Assembly (NCBI GenBank): GCA_023630585.1
Contig: CM042548.1
Coordinates: 22,124,027 to 22,188,026 of the forward strand
Direction: 5' to 3'
Source: Cranoglanis bouderius
Lineage: Eukaryota > Chordata > Actinopteri > Siluriformes > Cranoglanididae
Length of the DNA stretch: 64,000 nt
The notes under the pieces were generated by a model. The model was not told where the DNA came from. It ran no database searches and saw nothing but the letters and a program-made list of their open reading frames with translations. Positions 53,782 through 63,691 of this stretch are shown here, one piece after another (position 1 is the stretch's first letter; every line of letters begins with the position of its first letter). The position numbers and the translations under genes are program-made.

Positions 53782-53799
53782 TTTACACATAAGAAGACT

Positions 53800-54734
53800 A
53801 GCTAATGTAAACCTTGACTTGATCGACTTCAAATTGTATAATTTACATTGATCACTACAGTTTTATAAATGGAATAAGCTCTCAAGTTTGCATATTTTCA
53901 TTCAGTTTACAGCATTTAGCAGACCCCCTAATCCAGAGAGGCTTATAGAAGTGCTTTGTAATTCTTACTCAAAACACATCCTCATGCTACTTCATTAGGT
54001 CAGGGACTAAGAATACCATTGAGAACATTTTGTGAAAACCAGTCAGTTTATATTATTGGCATTAATTGAAGACTATAAAAAAATAAAGAAAGTGAGCCAA
54101 CACAATCCGATACATTCAGAGAAATAAAACAAATTATTTAATGATAACAAAAGAAATGTTGCTGTATAAACGGAGGATGGGCTGGTCTGTCTGCACATAG
54201 CCATAAAACTGTAAACAAATGCCTCACCCGAGGGAAGATTTAGCACTTCTTCTTACTGTTGTTGAATATTTTACTGGCATAGAAGTGTGTCAAAATAACC
54301 CTCATTGATCATTATGAGTCAAAATAACTTTCACTTCTGTCTTTCAGTCCTTACCATCATTGTTCATTTTGTGCTCCCAGCTGTCTGTGCAGTTGAACTT
54401 AATTGGAGTTATATGGGTGTCACTACCTGCAAATGAGCTGTGTCAAGAATGCACTTTGTACTTTACAGTTGATCAACAAACACATGGGAGTACAAAGAAA
54501 ATCAGTGTTTCTGAAACTTTTGTAAATACGGCAGAAACTTTTAGTTCCCTATTGTAGTGTGCCTACAGAGACAGCAGTCAAATTTGTTGTATTGAATAGG
54601 TTTATTTGGCTTTTCTTTTCTAATTAAATAAGGTAAAGAGAAAGCAAAAGTGGGAAAAAAATGAAGTTATTTATATAGCACATTTCATACCTAAAAAGTG
54701 TTTCACCATGGAAAATATATGTTGTACGCTTCAT
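53800..54734 (+). other. lyst: intron 12 segment, no gene
   Basis: No gene recognised. A CATTTAGCAGAC-like phrase near 53,913 recalls a SINE 3' half, too short to call. Confidence 0.4.
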
Positions 54735-55096
54735 TATTATATCTTTTCATGGGACAACACTGAAGAAATGACGCTTTGCTACAATGTAAAGTAGTGAGTG
54801 TACAGCTTGTATAACAGTGTAAATTTGCTGTCCCCTCAAAATAACTCAACACACAGCCATTAATGTCTAAACCGCTGGCAACAAAAGTGAGTACACCCCT
54901 AAGTGAAAATGTCCAAATTGGGCCCAATTAGCCAGTTTCCCTCCCCGGTGTCATGTGACTTGTTAGTGTTACAAGGTCTCAGGTGTGAATGGGGAGCAGG
55001 TGTGTTAAGTTTGGTGTTATCGCTCTCACACTCTCTCATACTGGTCACTGGAAGTTCAACATGGCACCTCATGGCAAAGAACTCTCTGAGGATCTG
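54735..55096 (+). mobile_element. Tc1-B solo 5' end with transposase start
   Basis: Inverted-repeat sequence from ATTATATCTTTTCATGGGAC through GTGAGTACACCCCTAAGTGA, followed by the start of the transposase MAPHGKELSEDL (55,060) where it stops. The outer terminus is missing. It lies about 90 bases upstream of the exon 13 acceptor. Confidence 0.85.
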
Positions 55097-55186
55097 TCAT
55101 TTTTATAGTCATTTTTAAGGACAGTTGAGATAATAACCTAAGTTGTTGGTCTTTCCTATTTCTCTCTTTCTGTCTCTCTCACTCAG

Positions 55187-55360
55187 GCAGTGGAGCTAAG
55201 TGACTGTGAGAAGACTCAGGCATTGGCACTGCAGGTTTTGCTGTCACTGGTTAAGCACAATCAGCATCGCGTGCATGAGATGGAGTGTTGCCACGGGTAC
55301 TCCATGATCCACCAAGTCCTCATGAAGACCAAATGCATTGTGGGATATCATATTCTTAAG
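55187..55360 (+). CDS. lyst: lyst exon 13
   Basis: 58 codons, phase 0 at both ends. Acceptor ACTCAG ends at 55186. The donor is GTGTTC (55361), a weak match to consensus. The peptide has VELSDCEKTQALAL, NQHRVHEMECCHG, SMIHQVLMKTKCIVG, closely matching VELSSCEETQALAL, NQQRVHELENCNG and SMIHQVLIKQKCIVG of LYST. A truncated Tc1-B end finishes roughly 90 bases before the acceptor. Confidence 0.94.
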
Positions 55361-55781
55361 GTGTTCATGCATTAAACATTCATAATGTCAGGTGCTTTTT
55401 TTAAAATGTAATGTTGTCTCTACAAGTGCTTTATGGGTATATAATTGGAGCAACTGCTAAAACTGCTAATATAAAAGCAGGTTCTGTGTGCACATCTAGT
55501 TTACCAATCTTTTCTAATTTCTGTTCTAGGTTTGTCTTGCCTTTCATACATTTAAAGGTGCATTACTGTATATTAGTCAAGATTGGCACTCCCCTACTCT
55601 CCCGTATAAAGGTCATTCATGTTTATGGATGTGCATACATCTGTCTGCAGTCTTACTTAATTGTCGAAGCATTATGTTTACATAAAGGTTTTTTCCCCTT
55701 TAATGTGTGTGTGTGTGTGTTATAATGTATCTTATACGTTTCCTACAATTACTTGCTAAATGTCCATGTTTGTGTGTATAG
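55361..55781 (+). other. lyst: lyst intron 13
   Basis: 421 bp, no repeat except a short GT run near 55,704-55,720. Confidence 0.6.
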
Positions 55782-55931
55782 GCTCTGTTGGATGGCTGCT
55801 GCAGTGGCTCTATCCTGATAGTAAAGGAGGATGATCAGTGGCATGTGGACACAGAGTCCACTATTGTGGTACAAGACCTGAGGCTGCTCTCTGAAATACT
55901 ACTGGACTGGAAGATATGGGCCAAAGCACAG
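55782..55931 (+). CDS. lyst: lyst exon 14
   Basis: 50 codons, phase 0 at both ends. Acceptor TATAG ends at 55781 and donor GTAACA starts at 55932. It encodes LLDGCCSGSILIVKEDD, then VVQDLRLLSEILLDWKIWAKA, matching LLEGCCGEDIIYMNENG and IIQDVKLLEELLLDWKIWSKA of LYST. Confidence 0.94.
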
Positions 55932-56038
55932 GTAACATTCTAAAACATGTTCACAGATATTTATATATAACAATGATGGCAGTTCCTAAGATGTACATCA
56001 CATTATGTATGGTTTATCACGTGTTTTGTTGTACTCAG

Positions 56039-56176
56039 AGTGGAGTGTGGGAGACTCTTTTGGCTGCTCTAGAGATTCTTATCAGAGAGCACCATCCTCA
56101 GCAGGCATTCAATATTCAGCAACTGCTCAAAGCCCAAGTGGTGCACCGGTTCCTGCTAACCTGCCAAGTGCTCCAG
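56039..56176 (+). CDS. lyst: lyst exon 15 (GC donor)
   Basis: 46 codons, phase 0 at both ends. Acceptor CTCAG ends at 56038. The peptide GVWETLLAALEILIREHHPQ, KAQVVHRFLLTCQVLQ matches LYST to its last residue. The donor after base 56176 is GC, in the context CAG then GCAAGA, otherwise a perfect consensus donor. No GT lies close by that would keep the conserved C-terminal VLQ, so a GC-AG intron is the best reading. Confidence 0.93.
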
Positions 56177-56273
56177 GCAAGACCCCACCCTCCTCAAATA
56201 CAAACTCTATTTACCTTTTCTGAAATAACTTTACCTTCATTACCTCTTTCCTTGAACTTTTTCATTCTGACAG

Positions 56274-56472
56274 GAGAATCAGGATGAGCACCTTGCCTCT
56301 GTTCCACAGGGAGTGTGCCTGTCCTTCATTAAAATCATTCAGGAAGTACTCGGTTCTCCCCCTGACCTGGACCTGCTGCGTTTGCTCTACAACTTCCTGC
56401 TGGCTGTGCACCCACCTACTAACACCTATGTGTGTCACACGCCATCCAGCTTTTACTTCTTTCTACATATTG
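56274..56472 (+). CDS. lyst: lyst exon 16
   Basis: 66 codons plus one base (phase 0 to 1). Acceptor GACAG ends at 56273 and donor GTGAGG starts at 56473. It contains CLSFIKIIQEVLGSPPDL, NFLLAVHPPTNTYVCH and FYFFLHI, matching CRSFVKIIAEVLGSPPDL, NFLLAVHPPTNTYVCH and FYFSLHI of LYST. The 97-bp intron before it has the GC donor. Confidence 0.95.
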
Positions 56473-57079
56473 GTGAGGGACCTTACCACTGTAGTAGATG
56501 GATGGTTGTGTGAATGGATAAAAGAATAAGGAAGGGATGTAAGAATGAAAGAAAGCAAAAAAGAAAAATGTATAAAATTGTTGATAGAATTATAGGTAGA
56601 TAAAGCAAAAAGGTAAATCTGTCTAGTACACCTTTTTCTATATGTCTGGTGGATATAATATCCTACACATCAAACTAATCTGTATACGTTATTGATACAT
56701 CAGTAAACGCTCTTCACGCATGTCAATAGCAAAATTTACATTTAGTCATTTGACTGTTGCTGGGGTGAATAAATCATAAATTTGCTGAACACTGTGCTGC
56801 CCATTCTCATGTTTAGCTTGTCCAGAACAGCACTGTAGACATATGGCTATTTAGTGTGGAGGGAGTTCATTCCACCAATGAGGACCCAGGACACTGATGG
56901 AAATCAGATCCAAAATCCTACAAACAAATGTCTTGCCATTGTCTTGTCCACATACACTTTAAAAAAAAAAAATCTTTCTTCTTTCTTCTTCATATCCTTA
57001 ATGAAAAATATGTGCTCAAAGTTCCTGCGCCCATATTGTCGCTATTACATAGATATTGATGTGTACATTTCTGTCTCAG
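56473..57079 (+). other. lyst: lyst intron 16
   Basis: 607 bp with an A-rich patch near 56,960 and no recognisable element. Confidence 0.6.
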
Positions 57080-57208
57080 ATGGTAAGCTGTACCAGGAGA
57101 AGGTCCAGTCCATGATGTGTCTGCGACAGTCCAGCAGCGAAGGGAAGTCCACCTGCAGCTCTGTGCTCTCGCTCTCCCCAGCTCCATTCACTGAGATACA
57201 AGCTGAAG
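57080..57208 (+). CDS. lyst: lyst exon 17
   Basis: Phase 1 at both ends. Acceptor TCTCAG ends at 57079 and donor GTAACA starts at 57209. It encodes DGKLYQEKVQSMMCLRQSSS and a serine-rich tail ending IQAEG, matching DGKIFQEKVRSIMYLRHSSS of LYST. Confidence 0.93.
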
Positions 57209-57599
57209 GTAACACATTCCATACACCATCTGAGCAGAGGTCTCAATTTATACATGTGTATAGACCCCTTTGGTGTTTGTAAACAAAAAGAGACCGACAT
57301 GCAACCCGGTTACAAAAAGACCTGAGTAGCTGCAACCTAATGCTATTTGATTATAATCTGACTAAAGGATCTATCAGGAATCGAAGTGATGTTAGCTAAA
57401 ATATTATCCACTTATTATTATGGATTGCCATTAAAAGACAGGGCCTGCTATTTGATTAAAAATTTCAAATGATGTAACTCTAGAAGAACATTATGGCTTG
57501 CCACCCTGTCAGTGGCTAAATGATCCTAAGTGGTGGTCTAGCCTGCACACTTATCTCATACTAAATTGTTTCAGAAATTAAAACAAAATCTAAGATAAC

Positions 57600-58481
57600 A
57601 CGAAAGGCAACCTGAGTAAACACAAAGTACAGTTTTTAAATGATAATGTTATTTATTGAAGCAAAAAAGTTATCCAATACCAACTGGGCCTGTGTGAAAG
57701 TGTACCGTAGGTACTAATTCCCCAAATCTATGAAACTGCATTCATAATGGGGTTCAGCTGGACTACACACAACAAGGCCTGATTACTGCAAACCCTGTTC
57801 AATCAAATCAACACTTAAATAGAATTTTTTCAACAGCATGAAATTGGTTAAAAGGTCTTACCCAGTAACACAAAACTGAAAGAAATTCCAAAACTGAAAG
57901 AAATTCCAGAAATGATGAGGTGATTGAAAACATCAGTCTGGGAAGGGTTACAAAGCTATTTCAAAGGCTCTGGGACTCCAAAGGACCACAGTAGTGAACC
58001 TTCCCATAAGTGGCCGACCTTCCAAAATTCCTTCAAGAGCACAGCAACTACTCATCCAGCAAGTCATGAAAGAACCAAGGACAACATCAAAGGACCTACA
58101 GGCCTCTCTTGCATCAATAAAGGTCACTGTTCATGACTCCACTATCAGAAAGACACTGGGCAAAAATGGCATCCATGGAAGAGTGGTGAGGTGAAAACCA
58201 CTGCGAACTCAGAATAACATTGAGGCTCATCTGAATTCTGCCAAACACACCTTTATGATCCTCAAACCTTTTCGGAGATTGTCCTGTGGATTGATGAGTC
58301 GAAAGTGGAACTGTTTGGAAGACAGGGGTCCTGTTACATCTGGCGTAAACCAAACACAGAATTCCACAAAAAGAACATCATACCAACGGTCAAGCATGGT
58401 GGCGGAAGTGTGATGGTGGCAAAACCAGATTTTAAGTTTAAGGGGGCAGTTAGTTTTTCACATTGGTGATAGGGGTTGGAT

Positions 58482-58530
<49 letters not shown>

Positions 58531-58570
58531 AATAAAAACTGTATTGTGTGTTTACTCAGGTTGCCTTTGT
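57600..58570 (+). mobile_element. Tc1-F copy with internal deletion
   Basis: Inverted ends AAAGGCAACCTGAGTAAACA (57,603) and its inverse ending 58,568; outer parts probably extend a little further. Transposase words: NLPISGRPSKIPSRAQQLLI, TSKDLQASLASIKVTVHDST (DNA-binding), then WIDESKVELFGRQGSCYIWR (first D) and VKHGGGSVMV, after which about 500 bp are deleted and the sequence passes to the right repeat. A 19-bp motif ACTGAAAGAAATTCCA is doubled near 57,874. A T run of about 37 sits in the right repeat. Confidence 0.8.
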
Positions 58571-58949
58571 TTAATTATAGTCTATTTTAAACAGCCTCAT
58601 AAACAGATAATTTAATTATTCTGTTTAAGTCCTCTTTTCTCACTATGATTTGAAATTTATGACCTTTGTGAAGCTATAAATCGACTACAGTGTCTACCTG
58701 ATTCTATTTTCCCCCTTCAGACTACCAAGCCACATTAGTCTGAGGAAGTGCAAATGGGGTTAATATAAGGTTTAAATCTCAGCAGCAGGCTATCTGTTAT
58801 GTGCTACTATAGTGTGTGATGATGAACAGCCAGGAGGAGTTGTTAAATTCTGTTGCATATAACAAGCTCTTTGCTTCAATAACCTATTCTAGACCAGGGC
58901 ATTCTCAGCTATTCCAATATTAGCCACATTATTTTAATGTGTAGAATCA

Positions 58950-59150
58950 TATTTTGGTTATTTACATTTATGGCATTTGGCAGACACCCTTATCCAGAGT
59001 GACTTACATTAATTTCATTTATACATCTGAGCAATTGAGGGTTAAGGGCCTTGCTCAAGGGCCCAACAGTTGTGGCTTGGCAGTGCTGGGATTTGATCTC
59101 ACGACCTTCCAATCAGTAGCCCAAAGTCTTAACCACTGAGCTACCACTAA
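58950..59150 (-). mobile_element. tRNA-derived SINE (same type as at 14,737)
   Basis: Reverse complement shows GGTAGCTCAGTGGTTAAGAC (A box), GGTCGTGAGATCAAATCCCA (B box), GGGCCCTTGAGCAAGGCCCT and the CATTTGGCAGA-type tail phrase. A target duplication is not obvious; a 17-bp minisatellite starts at its tRNA-like head. Confidence 0.85.
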
Positions 59151-59293
59151 AGCTATAGAGCTCTTAGGGCTATAGAGCTTTTTGGGCTATACTGTATAGA
59201 GCTCTTAGGGCTATAGAGCTCTTAGGGCTATAGAGCTCTTAGGGCTATAGAGCTCTTAGGACTATTGAGCTTTTTGGGCTATAGAGCTTTTTA
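59150..59293 (+). repeat. 17-bp minisatellite
   Basis: About eight imperfect copies of GCTATAGAGCTCTTAGG, with some units carrying TTTTTGG instead of TCTTAGG. The unit contains the palindrome AGAGCTCT. Confidence 0.88.
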
Positions 59294-59585
59294 TTCTTGA
59301 ACTTTCCTCCCATATAACATAATTTATTTTAAATTGTCATTAGATTCAAGCAGATGTTATTTATGGGTCTGTTTACTGAGGTTTAGATTAATCCCATTCA
59401 ATTCACCAGGCAAACTACTAACTAAATAATAAATCTAATAACGTTATACTTGTTTTAATGATAATAGCATGTTGTGATTTCCCCCACAGTAACAAAATTG
59501 AAAAAAAGAAAAGAAAAAAAAAATCATGGACACTCGGCAATGCTTCATCCTTCTTTGAAAGCCATGGGTCTAAACCAACCATGTA

Positions 59586-60988
59586 CCACCCCAATTCCGA
59601 AAAAGTTGGGACAATATGCTAATAAAAACAAAGAGGAGTGATTTGTAAATGTACTTTGACTTGTATTTAAACAAAAAACGTATAAAGACAAAGTATTTGA
59701 TGTTTTACCTAATCAACTGCATAGTTTTTGAAGATAAACATTTATTTTGAAATTGATCCATGCAACATATTCCAAAAAAGTTGGGACAGGGGCAATTTAG
59801 GACTAATAGCGATGTGACAAGTTGAAATAAGAAGCTGATGTGAAACAAGTGAGGCAAGCGTCTAATCATAGTGTATAAGGAGCCTCCAAAAAAGGCCTAG
59901 ACCTTCAAGAGCAAGGATGGGTCGAGGCTCGCCAATCTGCCAACAATTGCATCAGCGAACAATCCAACACTTTGAGAACAACATTCCCCAAAGAGAAATT
60001 GTCAAATCTTCGTGTGTAAAGGGCAAGGCCGAAAACCACTTCTGAATGCACGTGATCTCCGATCCCTCAGACGTCACTGTCTTAAAAACCGTCATGAGTC
60101 TGTAATGGAGATCCTGACATGGGCTCGGGAATACTTTGGTAAACCTTTGTTAGTCAACACCATTCGCAGCTGCATCCACAGATGCAAGTTAAGGCTTTAC
60201 TATGCAAAGCAAAAGCCGTACATCAACACTGTCCAGAAGTGCCGCCTTCTCTGGGCTCAGTCTCATCTGAGATGGACAGTAGCACAGTGGGATCATGTTT
60301 TGTGGTCCAAGGAGTCAACATTTCAAATAGTTTTTGAACAAAACAGCCGTCGTGTTCTCCAGGCCAAAGAGGAAAAGGACCATCCAAGCTGTTATCAGCG
60401 TCAGGTTCAAAAGCCAGCACGTGTCATGGTATGGGGGTGTGAGGACACCATTAATGCAGAAAGATATGTAGATATTTTGTAGCAACATACGCTGCCATCC
60501 AGAGCAGGACAACGCCAAACCACATTCTGCCTGGATAAGAAGCGCATGGTTGCGTAAGCAGAGAGTGCGGGTGCTAGCATGGCCTGCCTGCAGTCCTGAC
60601 CTGTCTCCGATTGAGAATGTGTGGTGTATTATGAAGTGCAAAATAAGGCAACAAAGGCCCCGTACAGTTGCTCAGCTGAAGAAATGCATAATGGATAAAT
60701 GGGGGATAATTCCGCTTGCTAAACTTAACCAAACGGTGTCTTCAGTGCCCAAATGCTTAATAAGTTTTATTAAAAGAAAAGGTGATGTTACACAGTGGTA
60801 AACAGTCGACTGTCCTTTTGGAGTGTGTTGCAGTCATCAGATTTGAAATGAGTGTATATTTTCAAAAATAAATTAAATTCGCAAAGTAAAACATCAAATA
60901 ATGTGTTTTCAGTATAGTACAGGTTGAATTTGAGTTTTTTATTTTTTTGGCATTTTCCATACTGTCCACTTTTTTGGAATTGGGGTTG
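59586..60988 (+). mobile_element. Tc1-D2: full-length Tc1-like element, inactive
   Basis: TA at 59584-59585 and 60989-60990; ends CCACCCCAATTCCGAAAAAG and CACTTTTTTGGAATTGGGGT. Internal repeats ATTCCAAAAAAGTTGGGACA at 59,770 mark the inner boundary of the inverted repeat. It is related to, but distinct from, Tc1-D at 44,603 and 62,122. Confidence 0.9.
59916..60801 (+). pseudogene. Tc1-D2 transposase (first catalytic Asp changed)
   Basis: Starts MGRGSPICQQLHQRTIQHFE at 59,916 and is cut by a TGA near 60,044; a second frame from 60,012 continues GRKPLLNARDLRSLRRHCLK, MEILTWAREYFGK, WDHVLWSKESTFQIV. The usual WSDES motif is WSKES, so the first Asp is Lys. After a TAG at 60,480 the C-terminus is in a third frame: RVLAWPACSPDLSPIENVWC (E) and RRPRTVAQL-like words, ending IKRKGDVTQW at 60,801. 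Second Asp region is poorly preserved (60,520-60,540). Confidence 0.85.
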
Positions 60989-61187
60989 TATGTTTGTAAA
61001 TCCATACATTACTAATTTTATATAGTAATTTTTGCTCATTTTCATCAATTGTGCTAATAATTCTGGTCATGACTGTAGCTATAGAAAACACACTTTAGGC
61101 CAGATCAAGTTTTTTTGTATGCTATTTGTTATAGTCTTAAAAAAAATAGAATCTGTTACACAACAGGGCACCTGCCTCCCTTTCCAG
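60989..61187 (+). other. lyst: 3' end of lyst intron 17
   Basis: Ordinary intron sequence between Tc1-D2 and the exon 18 acceptor, with no further element. Confidence 0.6.
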
Positions 61188-61707
61188 ATCCTGAAGGTGA
61201 CATTCACACTCCAAACATCTTTACACCTTCTCCTTACTCTTCTTCGGCCCTCTCAGCCTGCAAAGCATCCCCCAGGCCACGTGAACTAGATGAGGCTGAC
61301 TCTCTGACTGCACAGCATGTACTTGACAGCACAGAGATGCTGAAAGGTGGAGAAGAGCAGCTCCTAAACAGCTGTGAATCAGCCAAGACAATTTGTGATT
61401 CTCAGGATGTAGTTGATGAGGTACCTCACACAGAACAGGAAGCTCAAACAGAGCAGGAAGGCAGTGTCAGCACTAATTCAGTTGGAGAAGAAGCTCTGCG
61501 AAGGCCTGACAGTCTAAAAGGCATCCAGTCTTTTCCAAGGAGCCACAGCGACCTTGCCAGCCTAGGTCTGGCCTTTCCAGCACAGAACAGTTCTATGGCA
61601 GTTGCTCGCTGGCCCAGCATAACTGATCGCACTGCCCCTGATGATGATGTGGAGAGCTACACCTACTCTCCTGGCTATGACCGAACACACAGCAAGGCCA
61701 ATGACAG
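61188..61707 (+). CDS. lyst: lyst exon 18 (serine-rich, largest exon)
   Basis: Phase 1 in, phase 2 out, about 173 codons. Acceptor TTCCAG ends at 61187 and donor GTAGAA starts at 61708. The first half is Ser/Pro/Glu-rich and divergent. Anchors are SCESAKTICDSQ (LYST SCESAKTVCEME), RRPDSLKGIQSFPRSHSD, LASLGLAFPAQNSS and ARWPSITDR (LYST RRPDYLKGLASFQRSHST, IASLGLAFPSQNGS, GRWPSLVDR). It is a likely disordered, phosphorylatable linker between helical blocks; that last point is inference from composition. Confidence 0.95.
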
Positions 61708-61840
61708 GTAGAAATTATCTCACCAGTTTTTTATTCTTCTGAATGATGAGGAGCTTTATATCACCATTCTGGTGCACACTACATTCACAATTTTTTTATT
61801 CTTTTTTTTTTTTCATTTTCTTTTCTGTCTTTCTTTCCAG

Positions 61841-62021
61841 GTCTGGTACGGAAGACTGTGTGGTTCTGATCTGCTGTGGACTGTATGATCTTCTAAGAGG
61901 TATCCTGCTACTGCTGCCGGATCTCATGCTGGAGGAAGTGATGGACAAACTGATCCAGCCTGAAGCCCTTGTCGTCTTGGTTAACCACCCATCTCCTCTC
62001 ATTCAACAAGGGGTTATAAAA
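61841..62021 (+). CDS. lyst: lyst exon 19 (last exon in window)
   Basis: One base completes a codon from exon 18, then 60 codons to phase 0. Acceptor TTCCAG ends at 61840 and donor GTACTT starts at 62022. It contains EDCVVLICCGLYDLLRG, LLLPDLMLEEVMDKLIQ and VLVNHPSPLIQQGVIK, matching EDCLVPICCGLYELLSG, LILPDVLLEDVMDKLIQ and VLVNHPSPAIQQGVIK of LYST. The next exon (LYST LLDAYF onward) is not found before the window ends at 64000. Confidence 0.95.
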
Positions 62022-62121
62022 GTACTTAAGTCAAAATTGTTCTTTTTTTTATCCACTCTTTAATATCAACTCTTTCAGAAGCTGATGTCATAGAAACTTG
62101 AGTCCAGTAGCTGAGCAAGTA

Positions 62122-63691
62122 CACCCCCAATTCCAAAAAAGTTGGGATGCTGAGTTAAATGTAAATAAAAACAGAATGCAATGATTTGCAAATCTCATAA
62201 ACCCATATTTTATTCACAATAGAACATAGAAAACATATCAAATATTTAAACTGAGGAAATGTACCATTTTAAGGAAAAAATAAGGTAATTTTGAATTTGA
62301 TGGCAGTAACACGTCTCAAAAAAGTTGGGACAGGGTCATGTTTACCACTGTGCAGCATCCATTCTTCTCTTAACAATAGTCTGTATACGTCTGCGAACTG
62401 AGGAGACCAGGTGCTGGAGTTTTGGGAGAGGAATGTTGTCCCATTCGTGTCTGATACAGGATTCTAGCTGCTCAACAATCCTGGGTCTTCTTTGTCATAT
62501 TTTTCGTTTCAGTGGTGAAGGTCTGGACTGCAGGCAGGCCAGTTCTGCACCCGGACTCTTTTACTATGAAGCCATGATGTTGTAATAGATGCAGCATGTG
62601 GTTTAGCATTGTTTTGCTGAAATATGCAAGGCCTTCCCTGAAAAAGACGTCGTCTGGATGGAAGCATATGTTGCTCTAAAACCTGTATATACCTTTCAGC
62701 ACTGATGGTGCCTTTCCAGATGTGCAAGCTGCCCATTCCATAGGCACTAATGCACCCCCATACCATCAGAGATGCAGGCTTTGAACTGAGCGCTGATAAA
62801 AAAAGCTGGATGGTCCCTCTCCTCTTTAGTCCAGAGGACGCGGCATCCATGGTTTCCAAAAAGAATTTCGATTTGTCTGACCACAGAACAGTTTTCCACT
62901 TTGCCTCAGTCCATTTTAAATGAGCTTTGGCCCAGAGAATACGGCGGTGTTTCTGGATCATGTTCACATATGGCTTCTTCTTTGCATGATAGAGCTTTAA
63001 CCAGCATTTGTGGATGGCACGGCGAACTGTGTTCACAGACAGTGAGTTCTGGAGGAGTTTCTGAGCCCATGCAGTGATTTCCATTACGGAATCATGCTTG
63101 TTTTTAATGTAGTGCCGCCTGAGGGCCTGAAGATCACGGACATGCAATATTGATTTTCGCCCTTGTCCCATGTGCACAGAGATTTCTCCAGATTCTCTGA
63201 ATTGTTTGATGATATTATGTACTGTAGGTCATGAGAGATTCAAAGTCTTCGCAATTTTCCGTTGAGGAGCATTATTCTGAAATTGTTCCACAATTTGTAG
63301 ATGCAGTTTTTCACAGATTGGTGAACCTCTGCCCATCTTTACTTCTGAGAAACTCTGCCTCTCTAAGATACTCTTTTTATACACAATCATGTTACTGACC
63401 TGTTTCCAATTAACCTAATTAGTTGCTAAATGTTCCTCCAGTTGTTTCTTTTTAATAACACTTAATTTTCCAGTCTTTTGTTGCTCCCGTTCCAACTTTT
63501 TTGATACGTGTTGCAGCCATCAAATTCAAAATTACCTTATATTTTTTCTTAAAATGGTACATTTCCTCAGTTTAAACATTTGATATGTTTTCTATGTTCT
63601 ACTGTGAATAACATATGGGTTTATGAGATTTGCAAATCATTGCATTCTGTTTTTATTTACATTTTACACAGCGTCCCAACTTTTTTAGTTG
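62122..63691 (-). mobile_element. Tc1-D full-length copy, inactive
   Basis: TA at 62120-62121 and 63692-63693; left end CACCCCCAATTCCAAAAAAG, right end short by about nine bases (GCGTCCCAACTTTTTTAGTTG). Both long inverted repeats carry GCAAATCATTGCATTCTGTT. Interior transposase is on the minus strand. Confidence 0.9.
62340..63336 (-). pseudogene. Tc1-D transposase, catalytic residues lost
   Basis: From 63,336 on the minus strand MGRGSPICEKLHLQIVEQFQ, frame change, then MHMGQGRKSILHVRDLQALR, MEITAWAQKLL, WKTVLWSDKSKF (first D kept). The second site reads IFQQNNAKPHAAS, where the family has Asp: it is Asn here. After WPACSPDLHH the frame leaves the family and the NPIE segment with the catalytic Glu is deleted; ESCIRHEWDNIPLPKHQ-like words follow in another frame. 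With two of three catalytic residues missing it cannot be active. Confidence 0.85.

Noticed and set aside
59150..59293. Possible CRISPR-like array
   Set aside because: Direct units with no spacers; vertebrate genome context.
1..62021. Assignment to NBEA, LRBA, NBEAL or WDFY3 rather than LYST
   Set aside because: Motifs GYEADSESNPED, WHIAP-HLPL-GQNCWPH and HPPTNTYVCH are LYST-specific in this order.
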